Below, one piece after another: positions 53,110-64,000 of a stretch of DNA of 64,000 nucleotides. The stretch spans positions 23,207,002 to 23,271,001 of the forward strand of contig CM067570.1 in the NCBI GenBank assembly GCA_034336665.1, read 5' to 3'. The notes under the pieces were generated by a model. That model saw only the letters and a list, made by a program, of their open reading frames with translations, did not search any database and was not told the origin of the DNA. Both the position numbers and the translations under genes were made by a program. Source of the DNA: Luscinia megarhynchos (taxonomy: Eukaryota; Chordata; Aves; Passeriformes; Turdidae). How positions within the stretch are numbered: the stretch's first letter is position 1; every line of letters begins with the position of its first letter.

Positions 53110-53154
53110 ATATATATATATACACACATGTATATGTGTGTATATATGTACATA
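53110..53154. repeat. Compound (TA)n/(CA)n/(TG)n patch forming a 14-bp hairpin
   Basis: Alternating purine-pyrimidine DNA runs from TATATATA through ACACACATG to GTGTGTATATATG. The blocks mirror each other: 53116-53129 is the exact reverse complement of 53134-53147, leaving loop GTAT. Such tracts readily form cruciform or left-handed DNA and are length-variable. Confidence 0.85.
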
Positions 53155-56100
53155 GGCAGAAAGGATAATTTGATTAGAAGCAAATAATTCAATTATTGCA
53201 AGAAGTAAAATTCATCGCAACATTGTCATTGTCATGTGCATTCAAATTCTGCTCACGAAGAACTTAAGCAGGTGAATGACTTTACATGAGAAGGAAAATG
53301 CCACAATACACAGGACAATAATACATAAAATGATTTTATACTGAAGTCTTATTTTGGAAGTCATTATATTGAGACATGCAATTACTGATACAATATTTTA
53401 AGGATACTTTCCAGCACAGCTGTGATATAGATTCAGTCCTAGTTATGTTAGCTCAGTTTAATTATGAAATCAAGAAAGAGTTTTGGGAATTTCTGCAGAA
53501 GCTGTGAGGTTGGACACTGTTACTAATATTTAAAATTCAGTATCCCAATTTGAATTGAATTTTTCAAAAAGACAGCTCATCACTAGTTCTTTTAAAATAG
53601 GAATGCTTTTGGAAGATGATTTTGCCACCCATTTAAGGTGTGGAACTGTGCCTGTTTTGATATCAGGATATGGTGTCACGAACAGCAGTGTGGGATCTGT
53701 GTATTGTGTATTGTTTCTTTGGCTTTGAAGTTACCAGAAATCAAGTCTGTGCTTAGGAAGACTATGGAAGCATTCCTTTGCAAGGAAGGCAAACTGCTTC
53801 ACCTGTGGAAGGCACAACTACACCTGCCAGAGAATGGAGCTGTACAGTACGCAGGTGAAAAACTGCACCTAAAACACTTCTGGGGAAATGTCCAGTCTGT
53901 CTGTCCCACCCCAAAAACATATATTTTCCTGCCCAGAATTTTTGGGGAAAGGCAGTGTGTTCCTTAAAAGCAGCACTGAGCAAAATTAACCTAAGAGGAC
54001 ATCCATTTTATTTTAAAACCGTGTTCCTGGTGCCATTAATTTTACTTTTGTTTGTTACAGCAATGAAGCACCACATTTTAGCTGAGAGAAGGAAACAGTG
54101 CACTTACACCAGGCATTAATTAGGACTTCAATATACTTGAAACTAAGTTTTAAAAGCATTTTTATATGTACTATGTTTTTCTGCTTGCAAATGCTCTCTG
54201 GCCTAATTTCTGTTAATGACCTTTAATTGTAAAAAGTAAACTGAGGGTACACAGACATAATTGTGCTTGAGATATGCTAGTAATATTCTGTAGAGAGTCA
54301 GAAGGTTTGCATCTTTTCCAGCCCTTAGCACATTTTTAAAGGCATGCTCCCAGAGATTATAAAGTTGTTTCAGTGCAGCTCAAATTGGTTTCAAGACAGT
54401 TCAGACTGAAGGACTATAGCACAGTGCTTGGGCTGACAGTATTTCAGCCCAGAAAACAGGGATAGCTCAAGCTCACACATGAAGCAGACACATACACCCC
54501 TCTTGAGGTACTCATGTAATATTTGGAGACTGAGACAGAGAAGAGAAAAAGTTCCTCCAGATTGCTTAAAGGAATGTTCTTCCCTAGCAGCTCACTCTTG
54601 TTGCTGAGAGAAAGTGAATTGCTCCCTCTACACTCACAGTTGCCCAGCTATGACCGGGTAACATTTTTCCACTGATGGGGCTCCCTGAAGGCTTTTCCCA
54701 GGGTACCATGCTTATTTGCCTTGCAACCTCCACAAAAATAAACAGAAACCACTATTTGGCTGTTTAAATGTGAGTCTTGAGGAACTACTTTCTAATCTCC
54801 ATAGTACAATGAGGGAATGTCAGTGCTACTTGGTGATAAATGTGCCAGGGCTGTTTCCCTTGTTTTAGCATAAAACCTGTTTTTTCGCTTGTACTTAGCT
54901 TGTATCACATAATCATCAGGGACAAATGGATGCTGTGGGAGCCACTTCCACAGCTAATCCCCTGAATATTTTACAACTTAATACAGAAAATGCATCCTTG
55001 CTTTGATTTTATTGTTTAAATGGAGTTATTTAGGCATAGCTGAACCTTACATTGAATTACATCTTGCAAAATAACCCTCCTTTTTGCCTATCTGCCATCC
55101 AGAAACTTGAAGAGGTTACTTGCTGTCTAATGTCACAGTCAATTACTTTTTAAAAGACAATTTTACCAGCTGACACTTGGCTAACTGGCCGTGGCTGCCC
55201 TCTCCTTGGAGGCAACCTCCCCAGGTCAGTTCTGAAGTGCAGAGTTGGGGAGCACATGCACTTTATAAATAAATAGATGACATTTCCACACAAGAAATAA
55301 TCTGATTTGCCTGGTGATCTACATAAAGACTGTGATAGAAGGTATCTGCCCTTATTTAATCACTAAACTTGTGTCAAGATCCCATTCCTATTAAAATTTG
55401 AAAAGCCAGGAGGGAGAAGTACATTTTAGCATCATGAAACACATTTTTCCTTGCATGTCATTCAAAGCAGACCAAACATGGGCCCTGTCATACATTTATT
55501 ACAGGGAGATAGTGTACAATAAATGAGATTAAATTAAATTTGGGAGAGAAAACTGTCATTAAAACTGGTGGAAATCACACAGATCCTGCAGGCTATTCAA
55601 GAAATATGCACAATTTCAAACCATTCCCACCTCTCCAAACATAGTCATTTTGAGGCCTGTGCCAAGCTATTTCAGACCCTACACAGTCCAAGACTAAATG
55701 TTTATACAGGAACCTTTGGAAAGATAAAATCCAAGTAATATGAATATGTAAACCACATCACTTTCTACTCTGTTTTAAATCACTTATTCTGAATGAGAGT
55801 ATACACACATTGGGATTTAAGGTAAGACAACTGACTTCAAATTCCACCTTCAGATGAATCCTTTTGTGTGAAAACAAGCCATGATTTATAACTGATACAT
55901 GAAAGGCTGCCTTTTGACTGACTTGGCTGTTTGCCTGAAAGCCTGAAAGCAGATGAAAAGGTGTTAAAATTAATGAGTTAAAAAGTATCCTGCCTATTTT
56001 TAGAAATAGATAAGATTTATTCCTTTGAGTATTACAGATACAACTTTACTGCCATTGTACCGATTGTTTGCAAAGTCATTCTAATGCTCTGTGTCACAGA

Positions 56101-57429
56101 CAATTTTTTAAATAGATATTGTTTTTAAAAATTATTTTGGCTATCCACCTAAAGTAATGTACTTAAATATCAGAAGAGGATATTTTCAGAAAGCATGCAC
56201 TGCTATTTAATAATTTCATATCTCTAGCATGTAATCATTTTACAAGCCAACTTCATCTCCAATCAGCTTACAAAGAAATGGGAGAATTCACTGAAAATAG
56301 CAACATTGTTCATTGTTGCATGAGAGACTGTGGCTGAATGGGGTGACCTGCTGTGATGTCTAAGCTCAGGGGAATGGGAACTCCTAACGGGACACGTAAC
56401 CAAACCTGACCTGTTCATGAAGTCTGGAAACTTTTGAAATACACTCTGATTTAATTAATGCTTTGTATGATAAGAATGTGCATTTTAATGAAAAAAATTG
56501 TAATAAAAGTGTCAAGTTTTTCAAAAAACAAATAGCTGAATAGAATTTACATTGCTTTACTCATATTTGCACACATTATCAATAGTCATATGGGATACTT
56601 TATGCCTTTAGGAAGCATGCAACTTAAGAACTCCTCTTCATATAATTCATATCTTTAATATGCTATAGCATGCTGTAGAGTTCTTCTTTTATAGGACTCC
56701 CACACAGTCACATGGGGAAAAGATTCAGACACGCATAGCATGAAAATGAGTCTGCACTGTTCACTGGCATACAAAATCACACTGCTCCTCAGGAGAACTG
56801 CATCTCAGGTGATATTTCTAAGGGAGCTTTGTGATATCATTAAAACAAGAGTGATATTACAGAGTCATTTCAAATTTCAGTGTGTATTCTTCCATCTGGT
56901 AAGTCACTAAATCAAGTGTGAAATATCTCTACGTGAAAAATATGTGATCTCACTACTGATGTCAAGAGACAGTTCCCTGTTGATGTTCTCGGCATCTTGG
57001 CCTTATACTAACAAAAGAGCAAAAGGTAAAAACTTGCATTTGTTATTAACATTTTCCAAGGAAATTGAGACTAAAAGGCAAGAATCATTATTGAAAAATG
57101 TGTTTAAAAGTAAATATTAGTTGCCATGATTAGGGACACTATTTTAGAAGATTAAAAATATCTGTAAAATCATTCAAATCAGATAGTAAATGCTCCAGTT
57201 CTTTGTAGGTTTATTATTCCAATTTGAAGTGCCATTATAGGTGACAACAATGCAAAAAAATAGATTTATTTTTTTTATAAGTGGACAGAGAGATTTGTCA
57301 TCTGGAACACATTATTTAATGTGACCTAAGTTCCAAGAGCAGACTCTCTATTCTCACCCAGATCAAGAACTACAGAGCTGGGCTCTTTGAAGTAGTTTCC
57401 CTAAAATTTTAATGAGAACCTTGGATCAG
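53155..57429. other. Unique AT-rich non-coding DNA; 55260-55560 is a weak conserved-element candidate
   Basis: One plus frame of 109 codons (53638-53967) is shadowed by a 73-codon minus frame and shows no domain. The segment 55260-55560 is free of simple repeats, lacks long frames and is built of mixed AT-rich words (GATTAAATTAAATTTG, AATAATCTGATTTG), a texture often seen in conserved non-coding sequence. No transposon tail is recognised. Confidence 0.4.
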
Positions 57430-57527
<98 letters not shown>

Positions 57528-57580
57528 TATTACCATTATCATTATTACCATTATCATTATCATTTTCATTAATTATTTTC
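57430..57580 (+). repeat. Compound microsatellite (ATT)21(ATC)11 with degenerate flank
   Basis: Uninterrupted ATT units run from 57430 to 57492 (21 copies), switch cleanly to ATC from 57493 to 57525 (11 copies), then decay into mixed ATT/ACC/ATC units to about 57580. Perfect long trinucleotide runs indicate recent length mutation. In one frame ATT and ATC both read as isoleucine, so an apparent poly-Ile reading frame (57412-57618) is an artefact of the repeat. Confidence 0.97.
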
Positions 57581-59786
57581 GGCACCTGCCTTATCTAAAG
57601 AAGAAATATGTTGTATGATGTGAGTTTGGATGGTCCCTGTTTTTCAGTGGATCTATGCAGTTTCTGAAAGCTTGAATCCAAAATGCAAATTCTAAGACTC
57701 TTCCCAGAGTTCAGATAGCTATGATTTATTTGTAGTAAAGTAATTTCAAGGGATACCAACTAAGCCAATATTTTTTAATGTTTGTTTTGGTTTTGTCTTT
57801 AGTTTTCCCAAGGACAAGTTTATATTATGATAATTACAGAGAAACATTCTCTCTGCATTATCCATGTGACAGTACTTGGTCTTTACTTTGATTTCAGCTT
57901 TTCCCTTTTTATATAATGAGATGCCTCCTATGAATTATTAAACTTTTTTTTCCCACAAAACAGCAAAAGTATTTAAAAACAGAGGAAGATCTGAAAAAAC
58001 CCCAGAAGGTCTATAAATTGTTAACAGTATTGCAAATGCCTGGGGAAAAAAACCTCTTCAGAAACCCCTAATCCTAGGATCTTCTTATAAGTGCAAATAA
58101 AAGTGTTAAGTTTGGTGCAAGTTGATCAAGCACACTGTCTGCCACAAAGTTTACTTCAGTAAAGGGATAGGCAGACATATTTAAAAGGGATTTTACAGGG
58201 TGAAAATAAGGAGATAAATTCCACGAAAATATAAAGAAAAACACTTCAAGAAATATGGTACTAAAAATTCTGTGTGTGGCTGGGGTTACAAAATCATATA
58301 ATGTAATTTACATCATTTTATCAGCAATGAGAAGGATGCTACACACTTACTGGCTGGAATATTTACTTCTCCCAAAGCACCTGCAGATGCAGTTTCCAGA
58401 CACCTCCCTTTAAGGCACTCTGTGCACTTGTGCTGAACTTTATGCTCTCTTCTTTGGCTTGGGAAGAGACTGTTTTGTTCATTGAAATTTTTTCTGAATA
58501 AAAGATGCCTCATTTGGATTTAATGATTTCATAGCACTAAAACCAGATTGAATCTCTGTTTTGTCATAAATTTTAGGTTCACACTTAAAAAATACTGTGA
58601 TGATAATGGCAGACCCAAATAATGGCTATGATTCTTAAAATTCCTTGCTGTGTGTGAAATTTCATTAAAACTGTCTTTACAGTAGGCTTTTGGTGAAAAA
58701 ATAATAACTTGCATATAAAAATATACAGTACATCATTTCAATTGTAGGCACTGCCAAAGCACAGAGAAGAGAAGCAGATTTTGGCAAAAACCACAGAGTG
58801 ACTGTTTCTGTTAAACACAAATGTGAGCAATCATTGAAGTCAGTTGGTAGCTATATGAACAGTTTTAATTTATCCATAACATAAATCCATCATGTACTCT
58901 TGACAAAAATAAAATAATATGTTTAACATTAATATGTAGCCATGTTTAGGTTCACATGAATGAGACTTTCCTTTTTTTCCATCAGCAGAAACAGAACATA
59001 TACTTTAAATTTCTTCAATCAAAATAAATAAACAAGAAATGTTAACAACATTAGTCTAGGAGGTGAATCTTGCTAAGGAAAAAGTAATCTAGAAAATTTT
59101 AAATTAGGCTTCTGCCTAAAATAGATCCCTGTGAGAAAAGAGTCAACTAAACATACTTTTTTTTCATCTGACACCCAGAGGGACTTCCAGCAAAATCCTT
59201 GTTGGACATAACTTACTATATGGGAACTTGCCCAAGAGTTATTTCTGTGATGAGTGTAAGAAAAACTTGCGAATGCTTCTGGAAAGAAGTCAAAAATAAA
59301 ATTATTATTTTTTCAATGGCTGTTTGTTATCAGCTGTGAGTTCCTTCCTGAATACAGCTCAGAGTGAAAGAGCTGGCTAAAGGAATGTTCTTGGATTAAA
59401 CCGGTATTTTCTCTTTTCTGTATTTCATCTTAATCTTCTGTTTGTATGAGAAAACTTCTCTGTGGTATATAGCTGACTCCGGTCTTAAAATACAGAATAG
59501 AATAATCATTGATGAGTCACATATTACAGAATAGAAACAGATATGAAAGGTAAAAGTAGTCAGAAGAAAACATGAGATTAATATAATTTCATGAAATCTC
59601 TCAGTTTCCTCAGGAAATGCTTTTACTTTGGATACCAGGGAGGTTGGACAGGGCAGTATGTTTTGGAACAGTGTCACCTATTAATATAAGTGCTGGAATA
59701 AACATATAAAATTAAAAATGTAGCTATTAGACCAATTTGAAGGACTACAGTCTCTTGATTTTTTTTTCCAGTTATTATTACAAATT
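57581..59786. other. Unique AT-rich non-coding DNA, no gene seen
   Basis: Short frames only, at most 93 codons (59396-59677, -), without recognisable domains. An ATCATTGAAGTCAGTTGG word near 58830 loosely resembles a phrase common in old amniote LINE tails, but it is too short to call. Homopolymer T and A runs are scattered. Confidence 0.5.
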
Positions 59787-59804
59787 TTGCATTTTTCTTT
59801 CCAG

Positions 59805-60161
59805 TGTATGTTAAGGCTTATGAAAGATGTAAACTTGTGGCCTATATCTCTTTGTACCTTGGTTTGTCCTGTATTGCAGTACTTATCTACAACACATGGG
59901 ATGAGACCAGCCAGACGCAAGAAAAATACAGATTTGATAAGAGTTCATTCTGTAGTATTAAATCAGGAGATGGGAAATTGCATCTTGTGCCCTTTTATTC
60001 ATTCAATCCCTGTAAAATTCAGTTCCATACTTAGTGGAGTATTTTGTTTGTTTTCTGTAGGATCCTGTGGGAGAATCTATCCATCACCCAAACCCACGTA
60101 CGACACAACCTGAATAAACACAAGTTGGATTCACCAGAAGATTTGCCAGCAATGCAATAAA
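59805..60161 (+). other. Weak candidate for terminal exon(s) of an unknown transcript
   Basis: A polypyrimidine stretch ending in CCAG (59801-59804) precedes a frame open to 60034 whose early part is hydrophobic (LVAYISLYLGLSCIAVLIY), like a membrane segment. A second acceptor, TTTGTTTTCTGTAG, ends at 60060. After it, the frame read from 60062 is open for 32 codons to TAA at 60158-60160, with a hydrophilic end of NLNKHKLDSPEDLPAMQ. AATAAA signals lie at 60113-60118 and 60156-60161. No good donor site joins the two parts, and I recognise neither peptide. Frames of this length occur by chance in this DNA, so this may be nothing or the end of a long non-coding RNA. Confidence 0.12.
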
Positions 60162-63100
60162 ATATATTGACACTTCTTCACATACAGTTGCCATATCCTA
60201 TGTGCTTTGCCTTTTTAATTTACCTTCTGGGGAAACTAATATGCAATAAACCTGTTGCAGGTAGTAATAAATTAGTAAATGCAGAACTGATTCAGAGTGG
60301 CTGTGTCCGCCCATCTCTAGCCCAGATGTTCTGCTGAAGATTTAGAGACTGTTTTGCAAGCTCTCAGCCTCTGAGGTGAATTAATTGCATGCTTATACAA
60401 AACTGGAAATAGTCCTTTCTTGCATGTGCCCTTCTGAGTTTTTGTTTTTTCACTCCTCCACACTCTTCCCACACAGAGCCTCTCCCCTCCACAGCATGTC
60501 CATGTGCATAGATTGAAAGTGGTTTTAATCTTCAGCACAATATTGCTTCTGGTGTATTATAGCTTTCCTTTAAAGGATCTTGTAATATCTTTACTGGGAC
60601 TTCTAATTATTTCAGTAATTGTATTGACTAAGTCATCAGAAGGTACTTTTATTTTATTGAGGAACAGTTGCTAGATTAGAAAAGTGTAGTTTTTGTGGTC
60701 TGAAGGGCTAGTTTGTTCTATCACACTATACTTATCCTGTCATCAATAATTAATCTTTTCCAGATTAGCAGTAATTCAACATTGAGTACACAGGAGCTCA
60801 AGCTTTGAGATTCATGTGGCTACTCAGCACTTCAGAATAATATACCAATTAGGTCAAAGTGCACTGAAGACAAATTATTTAGTCCTTGCAGTCTTATTTC
60901 CTTCAGTTGTCACATCTTTAAACTGAAAATACAGTTGTGACAGGTAATGTTTATAGCTTGAGGACAAACTTGTCTAACACCACCATTGGCATTTCAATTA
61001 ATGGCAGACAGCAATCTTTCTGATCAAAAGAAAAAAATGTTGTGTTTAAAACCCAGTATGCAGCAAGGGCAACCTAGCAGTGACAGTGGCTACTGAGAAT
61101 TTGGAGACCCTGTGAGTAGCTCTTTTGTATCTGTTCTTAGGGGGCACTGAACTGTAGAGCAGTAACAGACTAAAGGAAGCTCCTAGGGAGGCTAATCCTA
61201 TTTTACTGTGCAATGTATTTATAAATTAAGGGTCAGATCTGTGGAGACATGGAGGTGCTTTAAGTGTCTTCTATCTGCTTTTCAGCACTTAAACCTTCAC
61301 TGAGATAGATGGGATATTTCAAGAAACTTCAATGGCTGTGTATTAACTTCCCTAAGTGCAGCATCAACATTACCAACACATTCATTACACATTATTTTAC
61401 AAACATCTCAGTTGGTTAATGTGATCTCGTTATACAACTTTAATGACAGAAGCATCAGAAGCAAATAAGCAACACAAAACTAACTGAAAGTAATTACATT
61501 ACTTCCTGCTCTGCTGATGTAAAAGTCCCACTGGCCACAACAGATATACTAAGAGGCCAACAAAACCTGTAAATGAAAACTTTTCTCTTGTGAGAACTCC
61601 CATTGTAAGGGCACACAGCATCCTTGCTGCCTGTTTTTAGTTATTAACACTCCATTCTCTCAGAACAAAAACTTGAGAACATCCCAAAAGCTTTGCTGCA
61701 ACATTTGGGAGTCACCAACAGAAAACCAAATTTGCTTTGGGGACTGCTCTGGGTCTACACATTCTGTGCTTCCCAGAGCTCCAGTGAAGCTCTAGATAGA
61801 TGTAGTATGTCATACCTGTAGATGCAGAACAGTTTCTCTGTAGGTTTATTTTGGTTTTTGTAGGTCATAATGCTATTCTCTTATACAACAGAGCTAGGTA
61901 GCCCTTGCTATACTAGGAGGAGAGAAACTTCGGTTCAGAGCTGAGCCAATTCCCAAACTGCCACAGAAAGGATTGCTTCTGCCTCAGTTTTTAGTAGCAT
62001 GACCTGTTGTGATAGTCCATGAGAACTGGTACTTATTGAGCTGGTCCTGCTGCTGTTGTCTCTACTTGATAGACATCACAATTTTGGACCCAGTGCATTG
62101 TACTGTGTGAACTCCTGGATGCTTTGATGGTGAAAGGAGCTTGACTCCTTATCTCATGTCGGCTATCAGATTGCCTGGGATTCACTTTTTCATTTGAACG
62201 AGCACAAAGAGTATCTAAACTGTCTTTTAAAATGTTGAGAGAGAAAGAATGTATCATAGTCCTTGGATAACTGCCATTGTCGAGAACAACACAGGTTCTA
62301 CTAGAGTTCAAGCTGCTCTAGCTTTTACTATTGCCTATCTGAATCTGTTACCTCCTGCTTGATACTTGTCTGCAGCACACAGACAGCACATACAGATGTA
62401 AACTGGTACTTGTACATAAAAAGCTGCTACATGTTTCCTCTTCCTTAATAGTTTCTATTCTGCTGTATTTGGCAAATGTTGTCATATACCCATTGACTCT
62501 TTCTAATCAATTATATTCTCCATTAGATGTAAGGAGCTAATACATTTTCCTGTGCTGCAATGGTCTGTAAAGTCAAAGGGAGCTCAATTCCAAGTAAACC
62601 TCTGATTTTATGGTCCTTATATTGGTGACTACCCATAGTACATCCTCACAATGAGAAGGCTGAAGGGAGCGGCTTTCAGTACAAAGACATTCCTGAGGTA
62701 CAGCTGCCAAAGATAAGCGTGAAAGAGGTAGCTGGCTGTAGCTTGCAGCTTCTGCTGAGACTCTTCATCTTGCAAAGATGACTTTTTGTGTGCTCTTGGA
62801 GTGGGAACCAAAGAGCTCTCATGCCCTGAACACCAAAATGTCTTGCCCTGTGTGATATAGTATACTGATGCTAAATTTGCACATAATTTAATGCAGGGAA
62901 CAGCTACAGGTTCACAGCTGAACAGATCTGAAAAGAATCATATTATTGTGCACAAAGGAAACTGTATGATATGAATATGATCTGACACAACCAACAAAAC
63001 CTGACAGTATGTATCAAGCTAATCATGCAGAGAGCAAGTGTGGGCAGTTTTCAGAAAACAGGCTTTTGTCATTTAGTTGTTTTCCAAAATACTGCATAAA

Positions 63101-63402
63101 AGACTATTTTTGACCTTTCGCCCAGTTCCCTGAAGGTGATGGAAAAATCTTTTCTGATTGCATGGGTTGTTGGATCAGGCCCAGAGATTGCAGAAGAGTC
63201 ACAGTTTAGTCTGAAGGGCACTGTCAGAGCCTTCCGGAGGCAGTGGGTTAGGATAGATGGGGAGATTCAGCTGGAGCTGAGATTCATAGGGAGAATTATT
63301 AATGTGAATCTTGCAAAGGCCCTTCTCCACTGTGCATACCTCTGTTTAGCAAGATCAATCACTCACTTCCACATCAACCAAATTTGTCCAAGACTAGGAA
63401 GA
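60162..63402. other. Unique AT-rich non-coding DNA, no gene seen
   Basis: Frames reach 92 codons (62033-62311, -) and 89 codons (63136-63405, +), neither with a known domain. The phrase TTGGATCAGGCCCAGAG near 63170-63186 is reminiscent of tails of ancient amniote repeats, so part of 63140-63400 may belong to old repetitive DNA, but I cannot identify it. Nothing else is recognised. Confidence 0.45.
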
Positions 63403-63532
63403 TAATAATAATAAATAATTAGCATTTACATCACACCTTTCATCTTCAAAGCATCTTACAAACATTCACTAATTAATCCTCGAAACAGTCTTGTGAGTTA
63501 GGGATTTTCAGCATTCATTAAGGACTCAAAAA
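63403..63532 (-). mobile_element. Ancient MIR-like SINE (or L2-type tail) remnant, reverse orientation
   Basis: After an AAT-rich start the sequence reads TTAGCATTTACATCACACC, CATCTTCAAAGCATCTTACA, AACATTCACTAATTAATCCT, CGAAACAGTCTTGTGAG and GGATTTTCAGCATTC. This order is that of the reverse complement of amniote MIR/CORE-SINE tails, where ATTTA...AAGC.CTTTACA, AATCCTCACAACA and CCCTGTGAGGTAGG recur. Such elements stopped moving very early in amniote history. It lacks the tRNA-derived head in this window, and the far end (after about 63505) is uncertain. Confidence 0.65.
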
Positions 63533-64000
63533 ACCTACAAAGTAGAAAAACAAAAAGGCAGCCAACTCCCCCTTCCCTGACTATATGAGTGTTTACTTAA
63601 AATGTGGTATGTCTTGGGAACACGTCTGTTTCAGTAGTTCTTACATTCTCTAAAGAGTAAATATATATAGTAGTCTCATGAATGAAACATAAGGTAAAAT
63701 AAACCCTGTTAAGTCTCTGTCATAACAAAAATATTAAATACATGAATTTTGAAACAATTACACAGCTACTTAATCCTTTTTTTCAAAAAGCACAAACTTT
63801 GGAACCACGTAAGCATACAGGATGTGTACCTTTAAGTGCTGACTTGTGCAGTGCCAATCAAAAACATGAATTTATGAGGTGTCTCCTTGAGATTTTTCTC
63901 CCTAGAAATGAGGAGCTGCCAGTTCAGGTCATGGGGCTGAGAATCCACAGAATCCTCAGTTTTCATTTTCTTTGGGGCTTGAGTGGACAAGAGTTAGAAG
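63533..64000. other. Unique AT-rich non-coding DNA, no gene seen
   Basis: An ATATATATAG word lies near 63661-63670 and a T-run near 63777-63783. There is no frame of note, no transposon and no structured RNA. The window ends inside this stretch. Confidence 0.5.

Noticed and set aside
53638..53967. 109-codon plus-strand frame
   Set aside because: Shadowed by a minus-strand frame over the same bases, with no domain or splice signals of note.
46660..56845. TGTGATATCAT-type words at about 46667, 48952 and 56831
   Set aside because: About ten shared bases with unrelated flanks, consistent with chance and not with a dispersed repeat family.
57412..57618. Open frame encoding a long poly-isoleucine protein
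   Set aside because: It is the (ATT)n(ATC)n microsatellite read in one phase; both units encode Ile.
9070..57690. Several ATGCAAAT octamer motifs (for example 9070, 9280, 25294, 50906, 51209, 57683)
   Set aside because: They are scattered singly and are expected often in AT-rich DNA; no cluster supports function.
63136..63405. 89-codon plus-strand frame before the MIR-like relic
   Set aside because: No recognisable domain, and the sequence contains phrases typical of ancient repeats, so it is more likely repeat-derived.
1..64000. CRISPR arrays, operons, insertion sequences or other prokaryotic systems
   Set aside because: Coding density, repeats and composition are those of vertebrate nuclear DNA; no regularly spaced repeats or operon-like gene runs exist.
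1..64000. Endogenous retrovirus or intact transposon genes
   Set aside because: No long terminal repeat pair, primer-binding site, or polymerase or transposase-like frame was found on either strand.

Overview
The window looks like AT-rich, non-coding nuclear DNA from a bird, most likely from a gene desert or a very large intron on a macrochromosome. The avian call rests on short, decayed CR1 LINE 3' tails. Two of them (31609-31675 and 48101-48245, + strand) carry the 'gatgatctt...cttccaac...atgattct' style tail typical of bird CR1. A third (8982-9028) is the same tail in reverse, and a fourth, older candidate lies at 43431-43464. The sparse repeat content and a base composition that looks roughly 35-40% GC by eye also fit a bird. 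I cannot name the species, chromosome or host gene.

No protein-coding gene is supported. The longest open frames are about 110-130 codons. They often occur on both strands at once, many begin at TTG or GTG, and none resembles a protein family I recognise, which is what chance gives in 64 kb of this composition. The best leftover exon candidate is 59805-60161. It has two good polypyrimidine/AG acceptors, open frames behind both, one encoding a hydrophobic stretch, and two AATAAA signals. I rate it weak.

Layout: 1-7.4 kb is unique AT-rich DNA with one dense cluster of transcription-factor-like motifs at 4478-4525. A locally GC-rich, hairpin-bearing island lies at 7.4-7.85 kb. 9-26 kb is mostly featureless, with one reverse CR1 tail just before it and AT-rich low-complexity patches near 20.5 and 22.1 kb, and ends in a perfect 26-nt palindrome at 25.45 kb. 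A segment open on both strands and a long A-rich tract follow at 26.05-26.4 kb. 27-48 kb is unique sequence with the two + strand CR1 tails, a G-quadruplex motif at 33.84 kb and a near-perfect 49-nt inverted repeat at 43.5 kb. 48-64 kb holds further hairpins, a compound (ATT)21(ATC)11 microsatellite at 57.4 kb, the weak exon candidate near 60 kb, and an ancient MIR-like SINE remnant in reverse at 63.4 kb.

I found no tRNA, rRNA or recognised small RNA, no CpG island, no CRISPR array, no intact transposon and no endogenous-virus gene. I did not find a clear new biological system. The most useful leads are structural DNA motifs and a few stretches that could be conserved non-coding elements, which a multi-species alignment would settle quickly.
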